25,910 nucleotides of DNA from Actinobacteria bacterium UBA2286 (GTDB lineage Bacteria; Actinomycetota; Coriobacteriia; Anaerosomatales; Anaerosomataceae): NCBI GenBank assembly GCA_002345925.1, contig DDWM01000059.1, forward strand, positions 62,114 through 88,023, in the 5' to 3' direction. The notes below the pieces were generated by a model that was not told the origin of the DNA, ran no database searches, and saw only the letters and a list, made by a program, of their open reading frames with translations. This document shows positions 6,255 to 13,328 of this stretch, one piece after another. Positions within the stretch are counted from its first letter, which is position 1, and each line of letters begins with the position of its first letter. The translations under genes and the position numbers were made by a program.

Positions 6255-8234
6255 CTAGATGCGGAATCCGCGCATACCATCCTCGAGCGTGCGGGCCTGC
6301 TCGTCGATCTCGCGGACGGACACCGCGACCTGCCTCGCCGCAGAGGCCGTCTCTGAGGCCGCTGAACTCACCTGGTGCATCGCCGAGAGAACCTGCTCGG
6401 ATGCCACGCGTTGTTGTGCAGCTGCGCTGGCGATCTCTCGGGCGGCGCCTGCAGTCGACGATACCTGGTCGACGATGCTGCCAAACGAGAACCCGGAGCG
6501 CTCGGTCTGCTCGACACTCTCGGCCGCAAGGCGGGCTTGCTCGTCAGCACCCCGAGCCAGCTCGGTCGCGGCACGCTGGATGCCGTCGATCAGAGTGCCG
6601 ATGCGGGTGGTAGATGCCGAGACGCTCTCGGCCAGCTTCTTGATCTCGGTGGAGACCACGCTGAATCCCTTGCCGGCATCTCCTGCGCGCGCCGCCTCGA
6701 TTGCGGCGTTGAACGAGAGGATCTTCGTTTGATTCGCGATGTTGTCGATGAATGCGAGGACTTCGCCGATGTCGGCCGTCGTTTGCTGCAGGGCGCTGAC
6801 ATCAGCTGCCATCGACTCCGCGCTCGCGCGCAGTCTGCCCACGCTTGCCATCGTCTCGCCAAGTCCATCGTGTCCTGATTGAGCGGCCTCAAGCGTGTCA
6901 TCGGCCAGCCGCATGACGGTCGCTGCCGAGGCGGCCACCGAGCGGTACGACGCGGTCATCTCCTCGAGTGTGGCGGTTGTCTCGGCTACAGCTGATGCCT
7001 GCTGCCCGGCCATCTCGGCCTGGTGCTGAGACGCGCTGGCTATCTCGCCGGAAGCGCCCTTCAGGTGGCTGAGTGAGTCGCGTACGCGTCGGATCAAGCC
7101 CGCAAGTCCGTCAGACATCGCGTTGAACGCCGTGCCGAGAGCCGCGATCTCGCGGTCTCCGCTCGCGGGAACACGCGTGCCCAGGTCTCCGGAGGCGACC
7201 CGCTCGGCAGCAAGCGCTACCACGCCGACCGGACCGGCGATCAGCCGGGAGGTGAAGACCGCCGCGATGGCGGCAAGGAACAGCCCAGCGGCGAGTGCGA
7301 TGCCGAGCCGAAGCTCGAAGGCCGTGAGGGCATCGATGTAGCGATCCTGCGGCAGCCCAACGAAGAGCATTCCGATGGTGTGCCCGTTCGGGCCGCGGAT
7401 AGGCTCGTAAGCGGTGTAGAGGTCACGGTTCACAACGAACGCTTCACCGCGGTAGCCCGCACCCGTTGCAAGTGTCTTCAGTCTTACCTCGTCGGAGACC
7501 ACGGTGCCCACAGCGCGCTTGCCGTCCGCGCCACGAACACTCGTGGAAACGCGCACCTCGTCTTGGAAGACCGTGGCGACTCCGCCGATGCGGTCTCCGA
7601 TCTGATCAACGAGTGTGGTGGAGTTGCTGACGATGTCGACCGCAACGAGCGCGCCTCGGCCCTCACTTGCACCGAACGGGATCGCTGCCTCAAGACCCAG
7701 CGCGCCATCCACTGCCGTCTTCGTCGTCGTGCCCTGTGCAGTCTGCTTCACCGGTATGAGGTAGGCATCAGCGAGGCCCGCCTGTTCGATCTCTGACTGA
7801 GGCACCGTCACACACGATGATCCTGTCTGGCCACCGAACGCGTTTCGTACTACCGGGTCCGCACTCCTGTCGCCGGACAGTCCGCCGAGACTCGAACTCA
7901 AGACCTTGCCCGTGGCGTCCACCGAATACACATAGGTCACGTGCATGTCGGCAGCCAGTTGCTTAAGGTCAGCTGCGGTCATCGACTGCACCGTGTTCAC
8001 GCGCGCGCCACCGGAGTACGTCTGAAGCGATGCGACCATGCCCTCGAGGCGAGCCGCGACAACGTCTTGCGCGCTTCTCATGTGGACGTCGATGACGTTG
8101 CCGGCCTCGCGCTGCATCGCCGCATCGAAGCTGGTGATACCGACGATTCCCGCGACGACGATGGGGACGATAGCGACGGTCAGGAACGCGCCCGTCATTC
8201 GGGCAGCGATAGGCAGGCGCCTTTTCTCGGTCAT
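6255..8234 (-). CDS. Methyl-accepting chemotaxis protein (Cache-type sensor)
   Basis: A 659-residue membrane chemoreceptor. TM1 is at about 14-36. An extracytoplasmic sensor of about 270 residues follows; its second half (TVFQDEVRVSTSVRGADGKRA to YEPIRGPNGHTIGMLFVG) is the Cache type common in receptors for small organic ligands. TM2 is at about 309-330, then a HAMP domain to about 383 and a long signalling helical bundle. The hairpin tip that contacts CheA/CheW reads KILSFNAAIEAARAGDAGKG (504-523), close to the standard pattern but with SFN in place of the usual ALN. The protein ends GMRGFRI, without a CheR-docking pentapeptide. The start ATG 8234 follows GAGGGA by a few bases. No che or flagellar gene is in the window. 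The gene faces the tRNA and shares its terminator. Confidence 0.95.
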   Translation of the reverse strand: MTEKRRLPIAARMTGAFLTVAIVPIVVAGIVGITSFDAAMQREAGNVIDVHMRSAQDVVAARLEGMVASLQTYSGGARVNTVQSMTAADLKQLAADMHVTYVYSVDATGKVLSSSLGGLSGDRSADPVVRNAFGGQTGSSCVTVPQSEIEQAGLADAYLIPVKQTAQGTTTKTAVDGALGLEAAIPFGASEGRGALVAVDIVSNSTTLVDQIGDRIGGVATVFQDEVRVSTSVRGADGKRAVGTVVSDEVRLKTLATGAGYRGEAFVVNRDLYTAYEPIRGPNGHTIGMLFVGLPQDRYIDALTAFELRLGIALAAGLFLAAIAAVFTSRLIAGPVGVVALAAERVASGDLGTRVPASGDREIAALGTAFNAMSDGLAGLIRRVRDSLSHLKGASGEIASASQHQAEMAGQQASAVAETTATLEEMTASYRSVAASAATVMRLADDTLEAAQSGHDGLGETMASVGRLRASAESMAADVSALQQTTADIGEVLAFIDNIANQTKILSFNAAIEAARAGDAGKGFSVVSTEIKKLAESVSASTTRIGTLIDGIQRAATELARGADEQARLAAESVEQTERSGFSFGSIVDQVSSTAGAAREIASAAAQQRVASEQVLSAMHQVSSAASETASAARQVAVSVREIDEQARTLEDGMRGFRI

Positions 8235-8326
8235 GGAGTTCCCTCGTTCGTTGCGGGTCGACGTCTGATTTCATAGCCGAAGGACGCCTCAGTGTAGCGC
8301 AGATACGGCGCCGAAGTTGCGTGCTC

Positions 8327-8352
8327 TAATCGGCGCACGGTAGTAGTATTCC
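8327..8352 (-). promoter_or_regulatory. Possible sigma-28-type promoter for the chemoreceptor
   Basis: On the - strand, GCCGATTA (8327-8334) is close to the motility sigma factor -10 consensus GCCGATAA. The -35 position 14 bases upstream reads GGAA (8349-8352), only a half match to TAAA. It lies about 93 nt before the chemoreceptor start. The -10 match is good and the -35 is poor, so this is only a candidate. Confidence 0.3.
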
Positions 8353-8402
8353 GGTGAACGGTTGTGTCGCCGGATTGTGCCTGGCCAAATACCCCCGGGG
8401 GC

Positions 8403-8432
8403 TTGCAGGTCGTTCGTAGCGCATGCTATGTT
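8403..8432 (+). promoter_or_regulatory. Candidate nuo operon promoter
   Basis: TTGCAG (8403-8408) and TATGTT (8427-8432) are spaced by 18 bp and would start a leader of about 105 nt ahead of nuoA. The match is moderate. An inverted repeat (8414-8420 with 8433-8439) spans the -10 box, as an operator would. Confidence 0.4.
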
Positions 8433-8512
8433 GCTACGACTTCGCCCCGGACAGGTGCTCCCCGGTTACCTGTCATGTGGGCGTCGTCGCACCCGGAGGT
8501 GGAGCGGCGACG
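8414..8512 (+). promoter_or_regulatory. Three successive inverted repeats in the nuoA promoter and leader
   Basis: Within the 309-bp gap between the chemoreceptor and nuoA there are three inverted repeats. The first is TCGTAGC (8414-8420) with GCTACGA (8433-8439), a perfect 7-bp repeat over the -10. The second is GACAGGT (8450-8456) with ACCTGTC (8468-8474), perfect with an 11-base loop. The third is a 10-bp stem allowing G-U pairs, 8481-8490 with 8504-8513. The first could be a protein operator. The other two would lie in the transcribed leader upstream of the ribosome binding site (AGAGGAGG, 8527-8534). I do not recognise a known riboswitch. Confidence 0.45.
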
Positions 8513-8543
8513 TGCATGAAACCGGGAGAGGAGGTCTGGCCGA

Positions 8544-8912
8544 ATGGTGCAGAGCGTGACTGCAGACCATATCGTGCTGGGCTTGTTCGTAATCATCGGA
8601 CTCATCTTCGTACCGCTGACGATAACTGCCTCCCACTTCCTGGCGCCATCCAAGCCGGATCCTCGCAAGCTCGACACCTATGAGTGCGGCAGCGAGCCCG
8701 TCGGTCCTCCATGGGTACAGCTGCGCGTTGGCTACTACGTCTATGCGCTGCTCTTCGTCGTCTTCGACATCGAGACTGTCTTCTTGTATCCATGGGCCGT
8801 CGCCTTTGACCGCATGGGTGTGTTCGTTCTCGTCGAGATGCTGGTATTCATCGCAATCCTCGCAGCCGGGCTCGCGTATGCCTGGAAGGAGGGCGCGCTG
8901 CGTTGGCGATAG
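8544..8912 (+). CDS. nuoA: NADH-quinone oxidoreductase subunit A
   Basis: A 122-residue membrane subunit with three hydrophobic helices, typical of NuoA/ND3. The second loop carries the conserved block KLDTYECGSEPVGPPWVQLR, whose cysteine lies near the quinone cavity, followed by YYVYALLFVVFDIETVFLYPWA. It anchors the peripheral arm to the first helices of the membrane arm. The start ATG 8544 follows AGAGGAGG by 9 bp. It is the first gene of an eleven-gene operon running to 18071 and overlaps nuoB by 10 bp. Confidence 0.97.
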   Translation: MVQSVTADHIVLGLFVIIGLIFVPLTITASHFLAPSKPDPRKLDTYECGSEPVGPPWVQLRVGYYVYALLFVVFDIETVFLYPWAVAFDRMGVFVLVEMLVFIAILAAGLAYAWKEGALRWR

Positions 8913-9400
8913 AGAAGTTCACCGGTGAGAATTCCATGATCTTCATCCGCAGCGAGCAGCTCTTCGATTTCGCTCGCCGTAATTCGCTGTGGTACATCGC
9001 CTTCGGCATTGCCTGCTGCGCCATCGAGGGCCTGATGAGTGCCAGCGGTCCGCGTTTCGACTTCGACCGGATGGGCGTGTTCTTCCGCAACTCCCCGCGC
9101 CAGGCCGACGTGATGATCGTCGCCGGCACCGTGAACCACAAAATGGCCGAGACGGTGAAGCGCCTCTACGATCAGATGCCGGAGCCAAAGTGGGTGGTCG
9201 CCATGGGTGCGTGCGCCAACACCGGCGGGCCGTTCCGTGAGTATTCCAACGTCGTTCTCGGCGTGGATAAGATCATCCCGGTCGACGTGTACATCCCCGG
9301 ATGCCCGCCTCGGCCAGAATCTGTGCAGTACGCCTTCATCGAGCTGCAGAAAAAGATCGCGAAGCGGACGGAGGAGCGCCTTGCTGCCCGCAATAAGTGA
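8903..9400 (+). CDS. nuoB: NADH-quinone oxidoreductase subunit B
   Basis: A 165-residue subunit that holds cluster N2, the last Fe-S centre before quinone. Ligands are visible as the tandem cysteines C38-C39 (FGIACCAIE), C104 (GACANTGG) and C134 (PGCPPRPE). The block FDFDRMGVFFRNSPRQADV is typical. The start is TTG 8903, with GGAAGGAGG upstream inside nuoA. The first in-frame ATG at 8936 also keeps the conserved core (MIFIRSEQ), so the exact N-terminus is less certain than the identity. Confidence 0.97.
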   Translation: MAIEKFTGENSMIFIRSEQLFDFARRNSLWYIAFGIACCAIEGLMSASGPRFDFDRMGVFFRNSPRQADVMIVAGTVNHKMAETVKRLYDQMPEPKWVVAMGACANTGGPFREYSNVVLGVDKIIPVDVYIPGCPPRPESVQYAFIELQKKIAKRTEERLAARNK

Positions 9401-9830
9401 CATCGAGCGGCTGCTTGCCGCACTTCCGGACGTGACAGTTGCCGAGGAGCCTCTCGGCGTGGTTGCGCGCGTGGCATTAGCCGATGCCGACGCCGCGCTC
9501 GTTGCGATCAAGGCAGCCGGCTATGAGTCGCTCGTTGACTTCGACGGTATCGACACCGGTGAGCTCATCGAGCTCACGTACCGGTTGCGTTCCTACGCGC
9601 TCGACACGGAACTCCACGTGAAGACCTCGGTTGCCTACGGTGGCACCATCGAGTCGGTTTGGTACGAGTACCCCTCGGCGCTGATGCCCGAGCGTGAGAC
9701 CGCCGAGCTCCTGGGACTCCACCTCGCGGGCCACCCGAACCCGAAGCGCCTGCTCACTACCGACGGCGTAGCGCCGCTCCTGCGCAAGGATGTTCTCATC
9801 CGCAGCGTGGAGGAGGTGAAAGCCCGATGA
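9381..9830 (+). CDS. nuoC: NADH-quinone oxidoreductase subunit C
   Basis: A subunit of about 149 residues of the 30-kDa family in the peripheral arm, which braces NuoD and NuoB. Recognisable parts are YESLVDFDGID near the start of the domain, ELTYRLRSY and the C-terminal PERETAELLGLHLAGHPNPKRLL (family: F.RE..DlfGi.F.GhPdlrrlL). I place the start at TTG 9381 because GGAGGAG (9370-9376) lies just upstream. CTG 9384 is possible, and there is no ATG or GTG before the conserved region except far upstream inside nuoB. It overlaps nuoB by 20 bp and nuoD by 4 bp. It is separate from NuoD, not fused. Confidence 0.9.
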   Translation: MLPAISDIERLLAALPDVTVAEEPLGVVARVALADADAALVAIKAAGYESLVDFDGIDTGELIELTYRLRSYALDTELHVKTSVAYGGTIESVWYEYPSALMPERETAELLGLHLAGHPNPKRLLTTDGVAPLLRKDVLIRSVEEVKAR

Positions 9831-11032
9831 CCGACACTTGCGAAGAGACTCTTGGCGTCGGGCTGCTGTGCGAGGGTCAGCATGACCCCGGCACGCCTCC
9901 GGCCGGACTCCGTCGTGCGCCATCCGGCGTTGACGGGCTCACGACCGAACACCTGATCATCAACATGGGTCCGCAGCATCCGTCCACGCACGGTGTGCTG
10001 CGCATGCTCATCGAGGTCGACGGCGAGGAGATCGTCGCTGCCGAGGTCTCGGTCGGCTACCTCCACCGCGGCATCGAAAAGCTTGCCGAGCACCGCCGTT
10101 ACGACGCGATCGGGACGCTCATGGACCGCGGTGATTACGTCTCGGGCATGATGGGCGAGCACGCCTTCGCAATGGCTGCCGAGCAGCTCATGGATGTTGA
10201 GGTGCCGCGCAAGGCGCACTGGCTGCGCTCGCTTGCCTCCGAGCTGAACCGTCTCGCAAGCCACCTCGTGTGGTACGGGACGTTTGGTCTTGATACCGGC
10301 GGCATGGGGCAGTTCCTCTACGCGATGCGCGACCGCGAAGTGCTCCTCGACATCCTCGAGGCGCTATCCGGTCAGCGCATGATGTTCAATTACATTCGCC
10401 CAGGTGGCGTGGTCGCAGACCTTCCGCTTGGCCTGGAAGCGAAGATCCGCGAATTCCTGAGCACGTTCGATATGTATCTGGAAGAGCACGATCAGCTTCT
10501 CGGCGGCAATGAGATCTTCCAGGGCCGCGTGAAGGGCATCGGCGTCATCGATCGCGGAATCGCCCAGTGCTTCGGCCTCACGGGTGCGAACCTGCGCGCG
10601 GCGGGCGTGGACTTCGACGTTCGCAAGGCTCGCCCGTACGCCGCATACCCGGAACTCGACTTCGAGGTTCCGCTCGGCACCAAGGGCGACGCATGGGATC
10701 GCTACACCGTTCGCATGGAAGAGATGCGTCAGTCGGCGCGAATGATCGCGCAGCTCATCGACGGTATGCCTGAGGGCCCGCACACTGCCAAGGTGCCGAG
10801 AGTCATCCGCCCGAATGCCGGCGAGGTGTACGCGAGCGTCGAGTCATCGCGCGGCGAGACGGGAATCCACCTCGTCAGTGACGGCACCGAGCATCCGTAT
10901 CGCATGCATTACCGTGGCCCGTCGCTATACGCGGCGCAGGCGCTTGAAGAGATACTGCCGGGACACCTCATCGCTGATGTGGTCATGATCATCGGCTCGA
11001 CCGACATAATGCTCGGGGAGCTGGATCGATGA
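9827..11032 (+). CDS. nuoD: NADH-quinone oxidoreductase subunit D
   Basis: A 401-residue 49-kDa-type subunit that forms most of the quinone-reduction site with NuoB. Conserved blocks are NMGPQHPSTHGVLR (about residues 46-59, containing the quinone-pocket histidines), SVGYLHRGIEKLAE, WYGTFGLDTGGM, ETGIHLVSDGTEHPYRMHYR and the end IIGSTDIMLGELDR. It descends from [NiFe] hydrogenase large subunits but lacks their Ni-binding cysteine pairs. The first 40 or so residues form a variable extension with two cysteines (C5, C15). It overlaps nuoC and nuoH by 4 bp each, which suggests coupled translation. Confidence 0.97.
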   Translation: MTDTCEETLGVGLLCEGQHDPGTPPAGLRRAPSGVDGLTTEHLIINMGPQHPSTHGVLRMLIEVDGEEIVAAEVSVGYLHRGIEKLAEHRRYDAIGTLMDRGDYVSGMMGEHAFAMAAEQLMDVEVPRKAHWLRSLASELNRLASHLVWYGTFGLDTGGMGQFLYAMRDREVLLDILEALSGQRMMFNYIRPGGVVADLPLGLEAKIREFLSTFDMYLEEHDQLLGGNEIFQGRVKGIGVIDRGIAQCFGLTGANLRAAGVDFDVRKARPYAAYPELDFEVPLGTKGDAWDRYTVRMEEMRQSARMIAQLIDGMPEGPHTAKVPRVIRPNAGEVYASVESSRGETGIHLVSDGTEHPYRMHYRGPSLYAAQALEEILPGHLIADVVMIIGSTDIMLGELDR

Positions 11033-12039
11033 GCCCCATCGCAGTCGGCGCCCTCAAAGTCTTCGCCGCTATCGGGCTAATGCTCGGCAATGGCGTTGTT
11101 CTCATCTACATGCTGCGTAAGGTGCTGGGTCGCCTCCACCTGCGCCACGGGCCGATGGAAATGGGCCCTGCGGGCATGTTCCAGACGCTCATGGACGTCG
11201 TGAAGCTGCTCACCAAAGAAGACATCACGCCGAGGGCTGTCGATAAGTGGCTCTTCCGGCTCGCCCCGCTCATGGTGTTCTTGCCGTCGCTCATGGCATA
11301 CGCGGCGCTGCCGTACTCGGACAGCTGGCGCATCACGAACCTCGACTCGGGGCTGCTCTACACGTTCGCGGTCCTTTCGCTCGTGCCGATCGGCATCCTG
11401 ATGGCCGGCTGGGCGAGCGCCAACAAGTGGTCGCTTCTCGGCGGAATGCGCGCGGCTGCCCAGCAGATCGCGTACGAGGTGCCGCTTCTGCTCTCCGTTT
11501 TGCCGATCGTCATGCTCGTTGGCAGCGCGAATCTCGGCACGATCGTCGAGGCGCAGCAAGGCACGTTCCTCGCCGTGCTGCCGAGGTGGTTCATCATGAA
11601 CCCGCTCTTCTGGCCCACGTTCGTGCTATTCGTGATCGCGTCTCTCGTGGAGAGCAACCAGACGCCCTTCGATATGTCCGAGGGCGAGTCTGAGATCGTG
11701 GCCGGCTTTGCGACCGAGTACTCGGCGATGAAGTTCGGGCTGCTCTTCCTCTCGGAGTTCAGCAACGGGTTCATAGTCTCGGCGCTTGGTGTCACGCTCT
11801 TCTTCGGTGGATGGTCGCTGCCGTGGGTTCCTGCGTCGTGGTATGCGGCTGCGCCGATACTCGGGCCGGCCATCTTCATCATCAAGACGTACATCGGCAT
11901 CTTCTTCATGATGTGGATCCGCGGGACGTTCCCGCGAGTGCGCATCGACCAGATGATGCAGCTCGGTTGGATGCGTCTGATCCCGATATCGCTCGCGTGG
12001 ATCGTCTTCTCGGGCATCGTCATCAAGGTGTGGAGCTAG
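11029..12039 (+). CDS. nuoH: NADH-quinone oxidoreductase subunit H
   Basis: A 336-residue membrane subunit with about eight helices that links the quinone chamber to the antiporter-like subunits. Family blocks are DVVKLLTKEDITPRAVDKWLF, GWASANKWSLLGGMRAAAQQ, AYEVPLLLSVLP, ESNQTPFDMSEGESEIVAGF, EYSAMKFGLLFLSEF and WIRGTFPRVRIDQMMQLGWM. The acidic residues of the E-channel (the ESNQTPFD..EGESE loop) are intact. The start ATG 11029 overlaps the nuoD stop. In this operon nuoH follows nuoD directly, where nuoEFG would sit in the 14-gene layout. Confidence 0.97.
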   Translation: MSPIAVGALKVFAAIGLMLGNGVVLIYMLRKVLGRLHLRHGPMEMGPAGMFQTLMDVVKLLTKEDITPRAVDKWLFRLAPLMVFLPSLMAYAALPYSDSWRITNLDSGLLYTFAVLSLVPIGILMAGWASANKWSLLGGMRAAAQQIAYEVPLLLSVLPIVMLVGSANLGTIVEAQQGTFLAVLPRWFIMNPLFWPTFVLFVIASLVESNQTPFDMSEGESEIVAGFATEYSAMKFGLLFLSEFSNGFIVSALGVTLFFGGWSLPWVPASWYAAAPILGPAIFIIKTYIGIFFMMWIRGTFPRVRIDQMMQLGWMRLIPISLAWIVFSGIVIKVWS

Positions 12040-12041
12040 TT

Positions 12042-12506
12042 ATGTGGGGACTCGGATTACTCAACGGTCTCAGGATCTCGATGCGCAACATGCTTCGGGG
12101 CCCCATCACCGTGAAATATCCGCACGAGAAGCTCGTGCTGCCCGAGCGCGCGCGCTGGGCGGTGCGGCCCAAGTACTTCGACGACGGCTCGCCCAGGTGC
12201 ACGGCGTGCATGGCTTGCGTGCGCGTGTGTCCCGATCACATTCTGAGCCTCGACGTGACCACCGGCGAGGATAAGACGAAGCATATCGACGCCTTCGGCT
12301 ACGAGATCGGCGCCTGCATGATGTGCGGGCTGTGCGTGGAAGCGTGCCCGTTCGACGCTATCAAGATGAGTCACGACTACGAGCTCGCTGTGACCGATGT
12401 GGCACTTCTGAACGAGAACCTGATCGTCAACGTGGATGCTGCAACGGGTGCGCGCCACAAGGCAGAGAAGCAAGCGACGGCGGGGGAGGTGGAAAGCGGT
12501 GAGTGA
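12042..12506 (+). CDS. nuoI: NADH-quinone oxidoreductase subunit I (2x[4Fe-4S])
   Basis: A 154-residue ferredoxin-like subunit carrying two [4Fe-4S] clusters (N6a and N6b). The motifs are CTACMACVRVCP with C53, C56, C59, C63 and CMMCGLCVEACP with C92, C95, C98, C102. In an enzyme lacking NuoEFG this is the likely entry point for electrons from a partner such as a ferredoxin. That is an inference from other 11-subunit complexes. I chose ATG 12042, 2 bp after the nuoH stop, because the protein begins with the short amphipathic lead typical of NuoI. The longer reading from 11811 lies within nuoH. It overlaps nuoJ by 8 bp. Confidence 0.96.
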   Translation: MWGLGLLNGLRISMRNMLRGPITVKYPHEKLVLPERARWAVRPKYFDDGSPRCTACMACVRVCPDHILSLDVTTGEDKTKHIDAFGYEIGACMMCGLCVEACPFDAIKMSHDYELAVTDVALLNENLIVNVDAATGARHKAEKQATAGEVESGE

Positions 12507-13005
12507 GACGGTGAACGGCGTTGTCTTTCTCATGTTCGCGTTCGCGACCATCGGTGGAGCCGTGATGATGCTCGCCACCCGCAATGTCGTGCACGCCGCA
12601 TTCTGGCTGCTCGAGGTCATGCTGGCGACTGCCGGGCTCTACTTGCTGCTTTCCGCCGAGTTCCTCGCGCTCGTGCAGGTGCTCGTCTATGCCGGTTCGG
12701 TCGCGGTGCTCGTGCTCTTCACCATCATGCTCACCTTGCGTCGCCGGGAGGACGCCATCCGGCCGTATGAGCCGGGCTGGGCTGCTGCGGTTCTATCCGC
12801 GCTCTTCGGTGCGGCTGTGCTCTTCGCGGTTGAGCGCTTCGCCTCGCAGCTGCCTCCGGGCGCCATGCCCGCCTCGGTTCCGGACCTCGCAGCCTTCGGT
12901 CAAACGCTCTTCACGGCGTGGGCCGTTCCCTTTGAGATCGCCTCGCTCGTCTTGCTCGTCGCCCTTGTGGGCGCCGTATGGTGGTCTGGGGGTGATAGGT
13001 CGTGA
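12499..13005 (+). CDS. nuoJ: NADH-quinone oxidoreductase subunit J
   Basis: A 168-residue membrane subunit with five hydrophobic helices. The third helix region FLALVQVLVYAGSVAVLVLF is the strongly conserved ND6-type block, preceded by NVVHAAFWLL. The start GTG 12499 is preceded by GGGGGAGGTGG. The longer reading from 12436 would add a basic, non-membrane leader from inside nuoI. It overlaps nuoI by 8 bp and nuoK by 4 bp. Confidence 0.96.
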   Translation: MSETVNGVVFLMFAFATIGGAVMMLATRNVVHAAFWLLEVMLATAGLYLLLSAEFLALVQVLVYAGSVAVLVLFTIMLTLRRREDAIRPYEPGWAAAVLSALFGAAVLFAVERFASQLPPGAMPASVPDLAAFGQTLFTAWAVPFEIASLVLLVALVGAVWWSGGDRS

Positions 13006-13325
13006 CGTTGCTTCAACCGGTCGGCCTGCTCTCCTTCATGGCGCTATCAGCCGTGCTCTTCTCGCTGGGACTCTACGGCGCGCTGTCGCGCAAGAGTGCG
13101 GTCATGGTGCTCATGTCGCTTGAGCTCATGGCGAACGCCATCAACATCAACCTCGTAGCGATCTCGCGTTTCTCGGCACCGGCCGAGATGACCGGCCAGA
13201 TATTCGCGGTCTTCTCTATGGTGGTTTCGGCTGCCGAGATAGGACTTGGTCTGGCGCTCGTCATCGCGCTCTATCGCCAGCGCAAGACGATAGAGATCGA
13301 TTCGATGCAAGAGCTGAAGGGGTAA
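13002..13325 (+). CDS. nuoK: NADH-quinone oxidoreductase subunit K
   Basis: A 107-residue three-helix subunit of the MrpC/NuoK family. The two proton-path glutamates are visible: E41 in LMSLELMANAININLVA and E79 in SAAEIGLGLALVIALYR. The start GTG 13002 overlaps the nuoJ stop (GTGA). The gap to nuoL is 3 bp. Confidence 0.97.
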   Translation: MTLLQPVGLLSFMALSAVLFSLGLYGALSRKSAVMVLMSLELMANAININLVAISRFSAPAEMTGQIFAVFSMVVSAAEIGLGLALVIALYRQRKTIEIDSMQELKG

Positions 13326-13328
13326 GCC

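Noticed and set aside
6245..7800. Several + strand frames opposite the chemoreceptor gene
   Set aside because: They are antisense to a full-length chemoreceptor with every expected domain in frame.
8423..8683. Small + strand frame in the nuo leader reading into nuoA
   Set aside because: It runs into nuoA in a different frame and has no ribosome binding site; the region is better explained as promoter and leader.
8741..9511. 256-codon open frame on the - strand over nuoA, nuoB and nuoC
   Set aside because: A shadow of conserved genes; composition is Ala/Arg/Thr-rich without domain features.
12042..12506. NuoI considered as an independent ferredoxin
   Set aside because: Position between nuoH and nuoJ, the length and the two CxxCxxCxxxCP motifs with a membrane-facing N-terminus identify it as a complex I subunit.
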